Source: Steroidobacteraceae bacterium
GTDB lineage: Bacteria > Pseudomonadota > Gammaproteobacteria > Steroidobacterales > Steroidobacteraceae
Length of the DNA stretch: 64,000 nucleotides
NCBI GenBank assembly: GCA_017853555.1
Contig: JAFMJH010000010.1
Coordinates: 1-64,000, forward strand
Direction of reading: 5' to 3'
The notes under the pieces are model-generated. The model saw only the letters and a list, made by a program, of their open reading frames with translations, was not told the origin of the DNA and did not search any database. Position numbers and translations under genes: made by a program. Shown here piece by piece: positions 1 through 10,229 of this stretch. Each line of letters opens with the position of its first letter. The first letter of the stretch is position 1.

Positions 1-43
1 GGCGCTTCACGATCACGCGGTCATGAAGCGGACGAATTTTCAT
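1..43 (-). CDS. groES: Co-chaperonin GroES, N-terminal fragment cut by the window edge
   Basis: Read on the minus strand from the ATG at 43, the first codons give MKIRPLHDRVIVKR, the standard start of the 10-kDa co-chaperonin that caps GroEL. A strong ribosome binding site (AAGGAG) lies 7 bases before the ATG. Only 14 codons are inside the window; the rest of groES and presumably groEL lie to the left. The upstream CIRCE operator and sigma70-like promoter at 95-148 fit a heat-shock groESL operon under HrcA control. Identification rests on the short but very typical N-terminus and this operator. Confidence 0.9.
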   Translation of the reverse strand, partial: MKIRPLHDRVIVKR

Positions 44-94
44 GTTTCGCTCCTTGCTGAAACGGTGGACAGTTGAGGTTGCACGGGTCGAGTG

Positions 95-121
95 TTAGCA
101 CTCTACCCGCATGGCTGCTAA
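95..121 (-). promoter_or_regulatory. CIRCE operator (HrcA binding site) of groES
   Basis: The plus strand reads TTAGCACTC, nine bases, then GGCTGCTAA. The CIRCE consensus is TTAGCACTC-N9-GAGTGCTAA, so the left arm is perfect and the right arm matches 7 of 9. It starts at the -10 box of the groES promoter and covers the expected transcription start, the usual place for HrcA repression. Confidence 0.88.
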
Positions 122-148
122 TGATAGCGACGGAATGTTCCATTTCAA
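121..148 (-). promoter_or_regulatory. groES promoter (-35/-10)
   Basis: On the minus strand TTGAAA (143-148) and TATCAT (121-126) are separated by 16 bases; each matches the sigma70 consensus at 5 of 6 positions. CTTGAAA also equals the sigma32 -35 consensus, but no good sigma32 -10 follows at the usual spacing. The CIRCE element begins at the -10. Confidence 0.7.
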
Positions 149-201
149 GGCACGCCCCCGGTATGCTGATCGTCTTTCCGGGCGTTTTCGGCCCTAAGTC
201 C

Positions 202-1992
202 ATGATCAGGCAGAGGTTCGCGGTGCGGAGACTTTTCGTTTTGTTGCTGGGAATGTGCGCTCTGTGGCTTGCAACGCCGCGCGCAGCGACGGCGCAAGCG
301 GTCAGCGGGGACTTTCTGCCGCCCACCGAGGCCTTCCGCGTCGAGGCCTACCCCGAGGGGCCGGATCGTCTGCGGGTCGAATTCCTCGTCACCTCGGGCT
401 ACTACCTCTACCGCTCGCGACTGAACTTCACGACCCCGCAAGCCGGCGTCACCTTCGGCCCGCCGCAGATGCGCGCGGGCGAGATCAAAGAAGACGAGTT
501 CTTCGGCAAGCAGGAGGTCTACCACGAGTCGTTCACCGTCACGCTGCCGGTGTCGCGTCCGCCGGGCGGGGATCTCGTACTGCCGCTCGTCGTGGGACTG
601 CAAGGCTGCGCGGACGCCGGCCTCTGCTACCCGCCCGAAAAACGTCGCATGAACGTCAACTTGCCGGCAGGCGGCGCGAGCGTCGCGACGGGCGCAGGCG
701 GCGGGTTCGTCTCGGAGCAGGACCGCCTCGCCACGCTGATCAAAAACGGCAGCTTGCCGCTCGTGCTAGCGACCTTCTTCGGACTCGGCTTGCTGCTCGC
801 CTTCACGCCCTGCGTGCTGCCGATGGTGCCGATCCTCTCTGGCATCATCGCCGGGCAAGGCGCCGAGGTCACCACGCGCCGCGCGTTCGGCTTGTCGCTC
901 ACCTACGTGCTCGGCATGGCCTTCATGAATACGTTGGCCGGCATCGCCGCCGCAGCGGCCGGCGCCCAAGTGCAGGCCGCCTTCCAGAAGCCCTGGATCA
1001 TCATCGCTTTCGCGGCGCTGTTCGTGATCCTCGCGATCTCGATGTTCGGCGCCTTCACCATCCAACTGCCCTCGTCGCTGCAGACCAAGCTGTCGGACGT
1101 GAGCAATCGCCAGCGCGCCGGCACCTACGGCGGCGTCGCGGTGATGGGCGCGTTGTCGGCGCTCATCGTGTCGGCCTGCGTCGCGCCGCCGCTGTTCGCG
1201 GCACTCGCGGTGATCGGTCAAACCGGCGACGTGATCCGCGGCGGCAGCGCGCTGTTCGCGATGTCCATCGGCATGGGCGTACCGCTGCTCGTCATCGGCA
1301 CTTCGGCCGGACGGCTCCTGCCGCGTGCCGGCGGCTGGATGGACGTCGTCAAAAAATTCTTCGGCGTGCTGATGCTGGGCGTCGCGGTGTGGATGCTCGC
1401 GCGCCTCGTCGGCGATCGGGTCGCACTCGCGCTGTGGGCGGTGCCGGCGGCGATCGCGGCGGTGTTGCTGTGGCGCGAACTGCGCCCCGCGGGCCTCAAA
1501 ATATTCGTGACGCGCGGCCTCGCCGTGCTCGCGGGACTCTGGGCGCTCGCGCTGCTCGCCGGTGCGGCGCTCGGCGGTCATGACCCGCTGCGACCGATCC
1601 CGCAGTGGAGCGGCGCCGAGCATGGCGTCACGTTCAGACGGATCAAAACCGTCGCCGAGCTTGATCGCGTGGTCGCCGAATCGGCCGCGGCCGGCAAGCC
1701 CGCGATGCTCGATTTCTATGCCGACTGGTGCATCAGCTGCAAAGAAATGGAGCGCGACACCTTCACCGATCCCGCGGTGCGCGCCGCGCTCGCCAACGTC
1801 ACGCTGCTGCAGGCGGACGTGACGGCGAATGACGCCGACGATCAGGCCCTGCTGCAACGCTTCGGAATTTTCGGCCCGCCGACGATCGCTTTCTACGGCC
1901 CTGACGGTACGGAACGCGCGCGCTATCGCGTGGTCGGATTCATGCCCGCCAAAGAATTTTCCAACGTCGTCGCGCAAGCGACCACTCGCTGA
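202..1992 (+). CDS. dsbD: Thiol:disulfide interchange protein DsbD
   Basis: DsbD passes electrons from cytoplasmic thioredoxin across the inner membrane to periplasmic disulfide isomerases and cytochrome c maturation proteins. The protein (596 aa from this start) has a signal peptide, a periplasmic N-terminal domain with a CADAGLC cysteine pair, a central block of about eight membrane segments beginning near residue 185 with the FTPCVLPM motif, and a C-terminal thioredoxin domain with WCISC at C510/C513. The frame is open from 73, but an ATG there would lie upstream of the groES CIRCE site. The ATG at 202 gives a normal signal peptide; 163 is an alternative, and neither has a clear Shine-Dalgarno site. 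The next gene also encodes a thioredoxin-fold protein, likely a partner. Confidence 0.95.
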   Translation: MIRQRFAVRRLFVLLLGMCALWLATPRAATAQAVSGDFLPPTEAFRVEAYPEGPDRLRVEFLVTSGYYLYRSRLNFTTPQAGVTFGPPQMRAGEIKEDEFFGKQEVYHESFTVTLPVSRPPGGDLVLPLVVGLQGCADAGLCYPPEKRRMNVNLPAGGASVATGAGGGFVSEQDRLATLIKNGSLPLVLATFFGLGLLLAFTPCVLPMVPILSGIIAGQGAEVTTRRAFGLSLTYVLGMAFMNTLAGIAAAAAGAQVQAAFQKPWIIIAFAALFVILAISMFGAFTIQLPSSLQTKLSDVSNRQRAGTYGGVAVMGALSALIVSACVAPPLFAALAVIGQTGDVIRGGSALFAMSIGMGVPLLVIGTSAGRLLPRAGGWMDVVKKFFGVLMLGVAVWMLARLVGDRVALALWAVPAAIAAVLLWRELRPAGLKIFVTRGLAVLAGLWALALLAGAALGGHDPLRPIPQWSGAEHGVTFRRIKTVAELDRVVAESAAAGKPAMLDFYADWCISCKEMERDTFTDPAVRAALANVTLLQADVTANDADDQALLQRFGIFGPPTIAFYGPDGTERARYRVVGFMPAKEFSNVVAQATTR

Positions 1993-2006
1993 CACAGGCA
2001 GACACG

Positions 2007-2672
2007 ATGTCGCAACTCAAACGCGCTTTGCTCGTCACGTTGATCGGTGCGGTCGCCGGCGCGCTGGTCGCGCTCTGGTACATCCGCCAACCCGCCTCGT
2101 CAGCCGGCGCCAAGTCGCAGACCTCCGCCACCACCGGCGCGGAAGCACCGCCGGGCAAAGCCAAAGTCATCCCGCAGGATCTGCCCGACTTCACCCTCGC
2201 CTCGCTCGAAGGGCCGCCCAAGGCGCTGTCGAGCTTCCGCCAGCCGATCCTGCTCGTGAACTTCTGGGCGACCTGGTGCGCCCCCTGCCGGCGTGAAATC
2301 CCGTTGCTGCGCCAATTGCGTGCCGAACGGGGCGCCCGCGGCGTCGAAGTGGTCGGCATTGCGGTCGATTTCCGCGAAGACGTCATCCAATACGCCGCCA
2401 AGATCGGCCTCGACTATCCGCTGCTGATCGGCGAAGAGGACGGCCTGGCCGCCGCGGACCGTTTCGGGGTCGAACCGGTGTTCCCGTTCACGGCCTTCGC
2501 GGATGCGAAGCGCCGCATCGTCGCCCTCAAAATCGGTGAACTTCACGCCGAAGAAGCGGCGTTCATCCTCGATCGTGTCGAGATGTTGAACGCGGGCAAG
2601 CTCACGATCGAGGCCGCCCGCAGTGAAATCGGCGTCGAACTGGCCCGGCTGGCAGCCCTGCGGCCCGAATAA
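2007..2672 (+). CDS. Membrane-anchored TlpA/ResA-like thioredoxin
   Basis: This 221-residue protein has one N-terminal membrane anchor (about residues 7-24), an Ala/Pro/Lys-rich linker, and a thioredoxin-like domain with FWATWCAPC, cysteines at 91 and 94. TlpA/ResA/DsbE proteins act in the periplasm as thiol reductants, often for cytochrome c maturation. It starts 14 bases after dsbD, so it is probably in the same transcript and reduced by DsbD. No cytochrome c biogenesis genes are nearby, so its substrate is open. The arrangement dsbD-tlpA-like is the main clue to its role. Confidence 0.85.
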   Translation: MSQLKRALLVTLIGAVAGALVALWYIRQPASSAGAKSQTSATTGAEAPPGKAKVIPQDLPDFTLASLEGPPKALSSFRQPILLVNFWATWCAPCRREIPLLRQLRAERGARGVEVVGIAVDFREDVIQYAAKIGLDYPLLIGEEDGLAAADRFGVEPVFPFTAFADAKRRIVALKIGELHAEEAAFILDRVEMLNAGKLTIEAARSEIGVELARLAALRPE

Positions 2673-2710
2673 CCCCGGAACGGGGTGGATTTCTGCCCCG
2701 ATCGAGGGGC
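2673..2710 (+). terminator. Tandem GC hairpins between the tlpA-like gene and accB
   Basis: CCCCG-GAA-CGGGG (2673-2685) starts directly after the stop codon and is followed by a second inverted repeat GCCCC-N6-GGGGC (2695-2710). Neither has a run of Ts, so termination would have to be Rho-assisted. A -10-like TACATT at 2719-2724, followed by TCGCGCCC, may start the accB transcript. Confidence 0.35.
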
Positions 2711-2762
2711 GAATGGGGTACATTTCGCGCCCTTCTTGCACGATCTGTCGTTCGGGGGTCGC

Positions 2763-3209
2763 ATGGACATACGCAAGGTCAAGAAACTGATCGAGCTGCT
2801 CGAAGAGTCGGGGATCGCCGAACTCGAGATCCGCGAAGGTGAAGAGGCCGTGCGCATCAGCCGCATGCCCACCGGCGCCGTCGCCGCCCAAGTGCAGGCC
2901 TACGTCGCGCCACCGGCGCCGCAGGCTGCACCGGCGCCCGCCGCCCCGGCACCGGCCGAGGCCGTCAAATCCAGCGACCACGTGGTGCAAGCCCCCATGG
3001 TGGGCACCTTCTACTCCGCACCCGCCCCGGGCGCGAAGCCCTTCGTGCAGATCGGCGACGAGGTGAAGGTCGGTCAGGTGCTGTGCATCATCGAAGCGAT
3101 GAAGATGATGAACCAGATCGAATCCGAACGTGCCGGGCGCATCACCTCGGTACTCGTGCAGAACGGCGACCCGGTCGAATTCGGCCAGCCGTTGTTCTCG
3201 ATCGGCTAG
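2763..3209 (+). CDS. accB: Acetyl-CoA carboxylase biotin carboxyl carrier protein
   Basis: AccB carries biotin between the carboxylase and transcarboxylase of acetyl-CoA carboxylase, the first step of fatty acid synthesis. The 148-residue protein has an N-terminal helix pair, an Ala/Pro-rich linker (about residues 40-75) and a C-terminal biotinyl domain with EAMKMMN; the biotinylated lysine is K114. The ATG at 2763 was chosen because [15 protein letters not shown] is the family N-terminus and a G-rich site precedes it, although the frame is open from 2685. accC follows after 4 bases. The aroQ gene often found upstream in gammaproteobacteria is absent here. Confidence 0.95.
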   Translation: MDIRKVKKLIELLEESGIAELEIREGEEAVRISRMPTGAVAAQVQAYVAPPAPQAAPAPAAPAPAEAVKSSDHVVQAPMVGTFYSAPAPGAKPFVQIGDEVKVGQVLCIIEAMKMMNQIESERAGRITSVLVQNGDPVEFGQPLFSIG

Positions 3210-3213
3210 AGCC

Positions 3214-4557
3214 ATGCTCGACAAGGTCATCATCGCCAACCGTGGCGAGATCGCCCTGCGCGTACTGCGCGCCTGCCGCGAGCTCGGCATCAAAACCGTC
3301 GCCGTGCACTCCACCGCCGACGCGAACCTCAAACACGTGCTGCTCGCCGACGAGTCGGTGTGCATCGGACCGCCGCCGTCCTCCAAAAGTTATCTGAACA
3401 TGCCGGCGATCATCTCCGCGGCGGAACTCACCGATGCGGCGGCGATCCATCCCGGCTACGGCTTTCTCTCGGAAAACGCCGACTTCGCCGAGCGCGTCGA
3501 AAACAGCGGCTTCGTGTTCATCGGCCCGAAGGCCGAAACGATCCGCATGATGGGCGACAAAGTCTCGGCGATCCGCATCATGAAAGAAGCCGGCGTGCCC
3601 TGCGTGCCGGGCTCAGGCGCGCCGCTCGGTCTCGACAACGACGAGAACCTGCGCATCGCCAAAGAAATCGGCTATCCGGTGATCATCAAAGCCTCCGGCG
3701 GCGGCGGCGGACGCGGCATGCGCGTGGTGCACAACCCCGCAGCGCTGATCCATTCGATCAACGTGACGCGCTCCGAAGCGCTCGCCGCGTTCGGCAACGA
3801 CCAGGTCTACATGGAAAAATTCCTGGAGAAGCCGCGCCATATCGAATTCCAGGTGCTCGCGGATCACCACGGCAACGTGATCCATCTGGGTGAGCGCGAC
3901 TGCTCGATGCAGCGCCGTCACCAGAAGGTCATCGAAGAGGCGCCCGCACCCGGCATTACGCCCGCGCAGCGCGAGATGATGGGCGAACGCGTCGTCGCAG
4001 CCTGTCGCCGCGTCGGCTATCGCAGCGCCGGCACGCTCGAATTTTTGTATCAGGATGGCGAGTTCTATTTCATCGAAATGAACACGCGCATCCAGGTCGA
4101 GCACCCGGTCACCGAACTCATCACCGGCATCGATCTCGTCAAAGCGCAACTCATGATCGCCGCGGGCGAGAAATTGGCGTGGCAGCAAAGCGACGTCGTG
4201 CTGCGCGGCGCGGCGCTCGAATGCCGCATCAATGCCGAAGATGCCAAGACGTTCATGCCGTCGCCCGGTCCCGTGCGCTTGTGGCATGCGCCGGGTGGAC
4301 CCGGCATCCGCGTCGACAGCCACCTGTATGCCGGCTACAACGTGCCGCCGCACTACGACTCGCTGGTCGCCAAACTCATCTCCTACGGTGAAGACCGCGA
4401 CACCGCAATCGCCCGCATGCGCAACGCGCTCGCCGAGATGGTCGTCGAAGGCATCCGCACCAACGCCGCGCTGCACCAGGAAATTCTCGCGCATGCGGCC
4501 TTCCAGCGCGGCGGACTCGACATCCACTACCTCGAACGACGCCTCGGCCTGAAGTAA
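3214..4557 (+). CDS. accC: Acetyl-CoA carboxylase biotin carboxylase subunit
   Basis: AccC uses ATP and bicarbonate to carboxylate biotin on AccB. The 447-residue protein shows the full family: [16 protein letters not shown] at the start, the ATP-grasp glycine loop [11 protein letters not shown], the FQVLAD and [12 protein letters not shown] segments, and [14 protein letters not shown] near the active site. The ATG at 3214 is 4 bases after accB. Length is as expected (about 449). It is followed by prmA, a common gammaproteobacterial order. Confidence 0.97.
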   Translation: MLDKVIIANRGEIALRVLRACRELGIKTVAVHSTADANLKHVLLADESVCIGPPPSSKSYLNMPAIISAAELTDAAAIHPGYGFLSENADFAERVENSGFVFIGPKAETIRMMGDKVSAIRIMKEAGVPCVPGSGAPLGLDNDENLRIAKEIGYPVIIKASGGGGGRGMRVVHNPAALIHSINVTRSEALAAFGNDQVYMEKFLEKPRHIEFQVLADHHGNVIHLGERDCSMQRRHQKVIEEAPAPGITPAQREMMGERVVAACRRVGYRSAGTLEFLYQDGEFYFIEMNTRIQVEHPVTELITGIDLVKAQLMIAAGEKLAWQQSDVVLRGAALECRINAEDAKTFMPSPGPVRLWHAPGGPGIRVDSHLYAGYNVPPHYDSLVAKLISYGEDRDTAIARMRNALAEMVVEGIRTNAALHQEILAHAAFQRGGLDIHYLERRLGLK

Positions 4558-4571
4558 GGGCGCGACAGCTC

Positions 4572-6029
4572 GTGCGCCAGATCGCGATCACGCTCGCCCT
4601 CGACGGACTCGATGCCGAGGCGGCCGAAGAGGCCTGCTTTGCAGCCGGCGCGCTCGCACTCAGCTATACCGACCGACGCGATGACGCGATCCTCGAGCCT
4701 GCACCGGGCGAATTCCGTCTCTGGCCGGCCACGCGGCTGCAGGCGCTGTTTCCCGCCGAAATCGTCGATGCCGCGTTTCTCGTCGCACTCGCCGCGGCGA
4801 TCGGATGCGAGGCGAGCCGGCTCGAAGTGACCGCCGTCGAAGAGCGCCCCTGGGAGCGCGAATGGTTGCGCGATTTCGTGCCGCTGCAATTCGGCCGAAA
4901 TCTTTGGATCTGCCCGTCGCACCACACGCTCGACCGTCCGGGCGCGACCGTCGTGCATCTCGACCCCGGCCTCGCCTTCGGCACCGGCACGCATCCGACC
5001 ACGCGTCTGTGCCTCGAATATCTCGACGCGCGCGCGAACGCCGCGCCGACCGCGAAACTTCAGGATGCGCTCGTGGTCGATTTCGGCTGCGGCTCCGGCG
5101 TGCTCGCGATCGCCGCGCTCGCGCTCGGTGCGCACGCCGCGCATGCCTACGACATCGATCCGCAGGCCCTGACCGCGAGTCGCGACAACGCGCAGCGCAA
5201 CGACGTCGCCTCGCGTCTCGAAACCTTCGAAACCGCCGACGCGCTGGCGCAGGCCAACGGCAACGGCGCCGATCTCGTGCTCGCCAACATCCTCTCGGGC
5301 CCGTTGTGCGAGCTCGCGCCGACGCTGGCAAAACTTTTGAAGCCCGGTGGCGAACTCGTGCTGTCGGGATTGCTCATCGAGCAGGAACGCGAAGTGATCG
5401 ACGCCTATCGGCCGTGGCTGAGTTTGCAACGCCACGGCGAACGCGAAGGCTGGGTGTGTCTGAGCGGACGCAAGCCGGCCGAGATCGACGTCAGCGAACT
5501 GCTGCCTGCACCTCCGCGGCCGCGTCCGCGGGCATTTTGGCCCGTCGTCATCGTTCTCGGGCTCGCGCTGCTGCTGCAAATCGCGCATCGGGAACGCGCG
5601 AGCCTCGCGCAGTTGCCCGGCATCGGCCCGCAGGTGGCTGCACTCTATGCGGCGCTCGGTCGCCCCATACAACCGACCTGGGACGTCGCCGCCTATGGTT
5701 TGCGACAACTCGGCGCCGCGACCGACGAGACCCCGGGGTTTTTCACCGTGCGCGCGAGTCTTCGCAATCGCGCCCCGCATGCCCAGCCGGCACCGTTGCT
5801 GCGCTTGCGACTGCTGGATATCGACGGCCGCACGGTCGCGCAGCGCGATCTGCTGCCGCGCGAATATGCGGCGACCGAACCCGCGCCGCTCGCGCCCGGC
5901 GCGCGTCTCGACGCCGAACTCTCTGCGGTCGACCCCGGCACGCGCGTCGTGGGGTTCGAAATCGACGCCTGCCTGCCGCGCGCGGACGTGGCGCCGGTGT
6001 GCGCCAACACCAAAGATTCTGCGCCATGA
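4572..6029 (+). CDS. prmA: PrmA ribosomal protein L11 methyltransferase fused to a DUF3426 membrane domain
   Basis: Residues 1-301 are a complete PrmA: the FGTGTHPTT motif (136-144), SAM motif I VVDFGCGSG (168-176) and LANIL (238-242). PrmA trimethylates ribosomal protein L11 in the cytoplasm. In the same frame a proline-rich linker (about 311-320), a membrane segment (about 322-338) and a DUF3426-type domain to residue 485 follow. In many relatives a separate zinc-ribbon DUF3426 gene sits between prmA and dusB; here the domain is joined to PrmA and the zinc ribbon is missing. No stop or start interrupts the joint. The GTG at 4572 lies 14 bases after accC, and the end overlaps dusB by 4 bases (ATGA). 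Confidence 0.9.
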   Translation: MRQIAITLALDGLDAEAAEEACFAAGALALSYTDRRDDAILEPAPGEFRLWPATRLQALFPAEIVDAAFLVALAAAIGCEASRLEVTAVEERPWEREWLRDFVPLQFGRNLWICPSHHTLDRPGATVVHLDPGLAFGTGTHPTTRLCLEYLDARANAAPTAKLQDALVVDFGCGSGVLAIAALALGAHAAHAYDIDPQALTASRDNAQRNDVASRLETFETADALAQANGNGADLVLANILSGPLCELAPTLAKLLKPGGELVLSGLLIEQEREVIDAYRPWLSLQRHGEREGWVCLSGRKPAEIDVSELLPAPPRPRPRAFWPVVIVLGLALLLQIAHRERASLAQLPGIGPQVAALYAALGRPIQPTWDVAAYGLRQLGAATDETPGFFTVRASLRNRAPHAQPAPLLRLRLLDIDGRTVAQRDLLPREYAATEPAPLAPGARLDAELSAVDPGTRVVGFEIDACLPRADVAPVCANTKDSAP

Positions 6030-7042
6030 GCGCGTTTCGCATCGGACGCTGGGAGATTCCCGCGCCGGCGGTGCTCGCGCCGATGGCGGGCGTCACCGAC
6101 CGACCGTTTCGCATCCTCGCCCGTCAACAAGGCGCAGCTCTCGCCGCGTCGGAGATGATCACTTCCGACACGCGGCTGTGGAATTCGCGCAAGTCGCGAC
6201 AGCGCATGAATCACGAGGGCGAACCCGAACCGCGCGTCGTGCAACTGGCGGGCGCGGAACCCGAAGCACTCGCCGAAGCCGCCCGCCGCAACGTCGATCT
6301 CGGCGCACAAGTGATCGACCTCAACATGGGTTGCCCGGCCAAGAAAGTCTGCAATCGACTCTGCGGGTCGGCACTTTTGCAGGATGAATCTTTGGTGGCA
6401 CGCATCCTCGAAGCGGTGGTGCGCGCCGTCGACGGCACCGACGTGCCGGTCACGCTCAAGACGCGCACCGGCTGGGATCGCGCGCATCGCAACGGCGTCA
6501 CCGTCGCGCGCATCGCCGAAGCGAGCGGCATCGCGGCACTCGCCATCCACGGTCGCACGCGCGCCGATTTTTACGAGGGCGAGGCCGAATACGACACGAT
6601 TCGCGAGATTCGCGAGGCCGTGCGCATACCCGTCGTGGCGAACGGCGACATCACCGACCCCGAGAAAGCGCGCCGGGTGCTCGCGCATACCGGTGCGGCG
6701 GGCGTGATGATCGGTCGCGCCGCCCACGGCGCGCCATGGATCTTCCGCGACATCAATGCGCTTTTGACGACGGGACAGAGACCCGCGCCGCTGCCGCGCG
6801 CAAGTCTGCGTGCTATAGTTCTCGGGCATCTGCAGGCCATCTACGCCTTTCACGGCGAAGAGTCCGGACTGCGGATCGCCCGCAAACATCTCGGCTGGTA
6901 TGGCAGATTGCTGACGCACGCGCCCGATGCGCGTGCGCAGTTCATGACGCCCGACTCGACGGCCGCGCAGTTCGCGGTGGCCGAATCGCTCTTCGACGCG
7001 TGGGTGGACGAAACCGATGTCGCACGACAAGCCGCCGGCTGA
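6026..7042 (+). CDS. dusB: tRNA-dihydrouridine synthase DusB
   Basis: This flavin enzyme reduces uridine to dihydrouridine in tRNA D-loops. The 338-residue protein has the family start with LAPMAGVTDRPFR, the DLNMGCPAKKVC motif holding the catalytic cysteine, the HGRTR segment and the FMN-binding VVANGDI and GVMIGRAA segments. The ATG overlaps the prmA stop (ATGA), and the end overlaps fis by 26 bases, the conserved dusB-fis pairing of gammaproteobacteria. Confidence 0.96.
   Translation: MSAFRIGRWEIPAPAVLAPMAGVTDRPFRILARQQGAALAASEMITSDTRLWNSRKSRQRMNHEGEPEPRVVQLAGAEPEALAEAARRNVDLGAQVIDLNMGCPAKKVCNRLCGSALLQDESLVARILEAVVRAVDGTDVPVTLKTRTGWDRAHRNGVTVARIAEASGIAALAIHGRTRADFYEGEAEYDTIREIREAVRIPVVANGDITDPEKARRVLAHTGAAGVMIGRAAHGAPWIFRDINALLTTGQRPAPLPRASLRAIVLGHLQAIYAFHGEESGLRIARKHLGWYGRLLTHAPDARAQFMTPDSTAAQFAVAESLFDAWVDETDVARQAAG
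6811..6819 (+). promoter_or_regulatory. Possible internal extended -10 promoter for fis, inside dusB
   Basis: TGCTATAGT is an extended -10 element (TG-N-TATAGT, 5 of 6 in the hexamer). It is followed by a GC-rich discriminator, lies about 200 bases before fis, and encodes a rare ATA codon in dusB. No good -35 is visible, so this is tentative. Confidence 0.28.
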
Positions 7043-7274
7043 TCTGCCGCTGCGCGAGCACACCGAGCGCGCGCTGCGGGACTATCTCGCGCACCTCGAC
7101 GGCCATCGCCCCGGCGATCTCTACGACCTCGTGCTGCGCGAGGTCGAAGAGCCGTTGTTTCGCGTCGTCCTCGCCCATGCCGCCGGCAACCAGACGCGCG
7201 CCGCCGAAATCCTCGGCATCAATCGCGCGACCCTGCGCCGCAAGTTGCGCGAGCTCGGGCTCGCCGGCACCTGA
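7017..7274 (+). CDS. fis: DNA-binding protein Fis
   Basis: Fis is a small nucleoid protein that bends DNA and activates rRNA and other growth genes. The 85-residue product carries the typical C-terminal helix-turn-helix: [21 protein letters not shown]. Its N-terminal part is shorter than the 98-residue E. coli protein. The start lies inside the last 26 bases of dusB in another frame, so expression is probably coupled to dusB unless the internal promoter at 6811 is used. Confidence 0.95.
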   Translation: MSHDKPPADLPLREHTERALRDYLAHLDGHRPGDLYDLVLREVEEPLFRVVLAHAAGNQTRAAEILGINRATLRRKLRELGLAGT

Positions 7275-7315
7275 CCGCGCTGCACCCAGAATTCATTTGT
7301 CATCCGGAACCCACC

Positions 7316-8878
<1,563 letters not shown>

Positions 8879-8894
8879 CCGCGAGATCGCAACC

Positions 8895-10178
8895 ATGAAA
8901 GTTCTGATCGTCGGATCCGGCGGACGCGAGCACGCCCTCGCCTGGAAATGCGCGCAGTCCCCGCGCGTCAAAGAAGTGTTGGTCGCCCCGGGCAACGCCG
9001 GCACGGCCACCGAAGCGCGCTGTCGCAACGTCGCGGTGGCGGTCGACGATGTCGCCGGCCTGGTCGCGCTCGCGCAGCGCGAACACGTCGATCTGACCAT
9101 CATCGGCCCCGAGGCACCTCTCGTGATCGGCGTGGTCGATGCCTTCGAAGCGGCCGGCTTGCGTTGCTTCGGTCCGCACAAGGCGCCCGCCCAGCTCGAA
9201 GGGTCCAAAGCCTTCACCAAAGAATTCCTGCGCCGCCACGGCATTCCGACCGCCGGCTACGCGACCTTCACGCGCGCGAATTTCGATGCCGACTGGGTCC
9301 GTCGACAACGCACGCCCATCGTCGTCAAAGCGAGCGGGCTCGCCGCCGGCAAAGGCGTCGTGATCGCGCAGAGCGCCGACGAAGCCATCGCGACCGCGCA
9401 AGACATGTTCGCGGGCCGGTTCGGCAGCGCGGGTGACGAAGTCGTGATCGAAGAATTTTTGCCCGGCGAAGAAGCGAGCTTCATCGTGATCGCCGACGGC
9501 GTGCACGCCTTGCCGTTTGCGACCTCGCAGGATCACAAACGCGTCGGCGACGGCGACACCGGCCCGAACACCGGCGGCATGGGCGCCTATTCACCTGCGC
9601 CGGTGGTCACGCCCGAACTGCACGCGCGCATCATGCGCGAAGTGATCGAGCCCACCATTCGCGGACTCGCCGCAGACGGCATGCCCTACACGGGATTTTT
9701 GTACGCCGGCATCATGATCGCGCCGGACGGCACGCCGAACGTGCTCGAATACAACTGCCGCTTCGGCGACCCGGAAACACAGCCCATCATGGCGCGCTTG
9801 CGCTCCGATTTGCCCGCGCTTTGCGAAGCGGCGCTCGAGGGTCGCCTGAATGCAGTGACGATGGATTGGGATCCGCGGGCCGCAGTGGGCGTCGTGATCG
9901 CCGCCGGTGGCTATCCCGACTCGTACGAAAAAGGCCTGCCCATCGCGGGCCTCGCCGAGGCCGCAGAGCTGCCGGGCAAAATATTCCACGCCGGCACTTC
10001 GCTGCACGACGGCGAGGTCGTCACCAACGGCGGGCGTGTGCTCTGTGCCGTGGGGCTCGGCGACGACGTGTCGACGGCGCAACGCGCCGCCTATGCGCTC
10101 GTCGATCGACTCTGCTTCAAAGATATCCGCTATCGGCGCGACATCGGCCATCGCGCGATCGCTCGCGAACGCGGCTGA
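8895..10178 (+). CDS. purD: Phosphoribosylamine-glycine ligase
   Basis: PurD joins phosphoribosylamine and glycine using ATP, the second step of purine synthesis. The 427-residue protein has the family N-terminus MKVLIVGSGGREHALAWK, the ATP-grasp segments PIVVKASGLAAGKGV and EEFLPGEEASF, and the DHKRVGDGDTGPNTGGMGAY signature followed by LEYNCRFGDPETQ. It is the second gene of the purHD operon and ends at a strong hairpin facing rho. Confidence 0.97.
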   Translation: MKVLIVGSGGREHALAWKCAQSPRVKEVLVAPGNAGTATEARCRNVAVAVDDVAGLVALAQREHVDLTIIGPEAPLVIGVVDAFEAAGLRCFGPHKAPAQLEGSKAFTKEFLRRHGIPTAGYATFTRANFDADWVRRQRTPIVVKASGLAAGKGVVIAQSADEAIATAQDMFAGRFGSAGDEVVIEEFLPGEEASFIVIADGVHALPFATSQDHKRVGDGDTGPNTGGMGAYSPAPVVTPELHARIMREVIEPTIRGLAADGMPYTGFLYAGIMIAPDGTPNVLEYNCRFGDPETQPIMARLRSDLPALCEAALEGRLNAVTMDWDPRAAVGVVIAAGGYPDSYEKGLPIAGLAEAAELPGKIFHAGTSLHDGEVVTNGGRVLCAVGLGDDVSTAQRAAYALVDRLCFKDIRYRRDIGHRAIARERG

Positions 10179-10199
10179 ACGACCGCGATCAGAGTGGCG

Positions 10200-10223
10200 G
10201 GGCGCGGCGTTGCCGCCGCGCCC
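10200..10223. terminator. Hairpin between convergent purD and rho
   Basis: GGGCGCGGCG, a 4-base loop TTGC and CGCCGCGCCC form a perfect 10-bp stem in the 51-base gap between the two stop codons. It could act for both strands. There is no T run on either side, so it is either Rho-assisted or a 3' end stabiliser. Confidence 0.5.
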
Positions 10224-10229
10224 GCAGCC

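Noticed and set aside
127-150. Sigma32-type promoter for groES
   Set aside because: CTTGAAA fits the sigma32 -35, but the expected CCCCAT-like -10 is absent, while a good sigma70 -10 is present.
73-201. Upstream extension of the dsbD reading frame to an ATG at 73
   Set aside because: It would place the start before the groES CIRCE element and put 43 residues without a signal-peptide pattern ahead of the real signal peptide.
255-1583. Long Arg-rich open frames in other frames of real genes (for example 255-1583, 4805-6025, 28558-29100, 57630-58079)
   Set aside because: They are Arg/Ala-rich shadows caused by high GC and run across well-identified genes.
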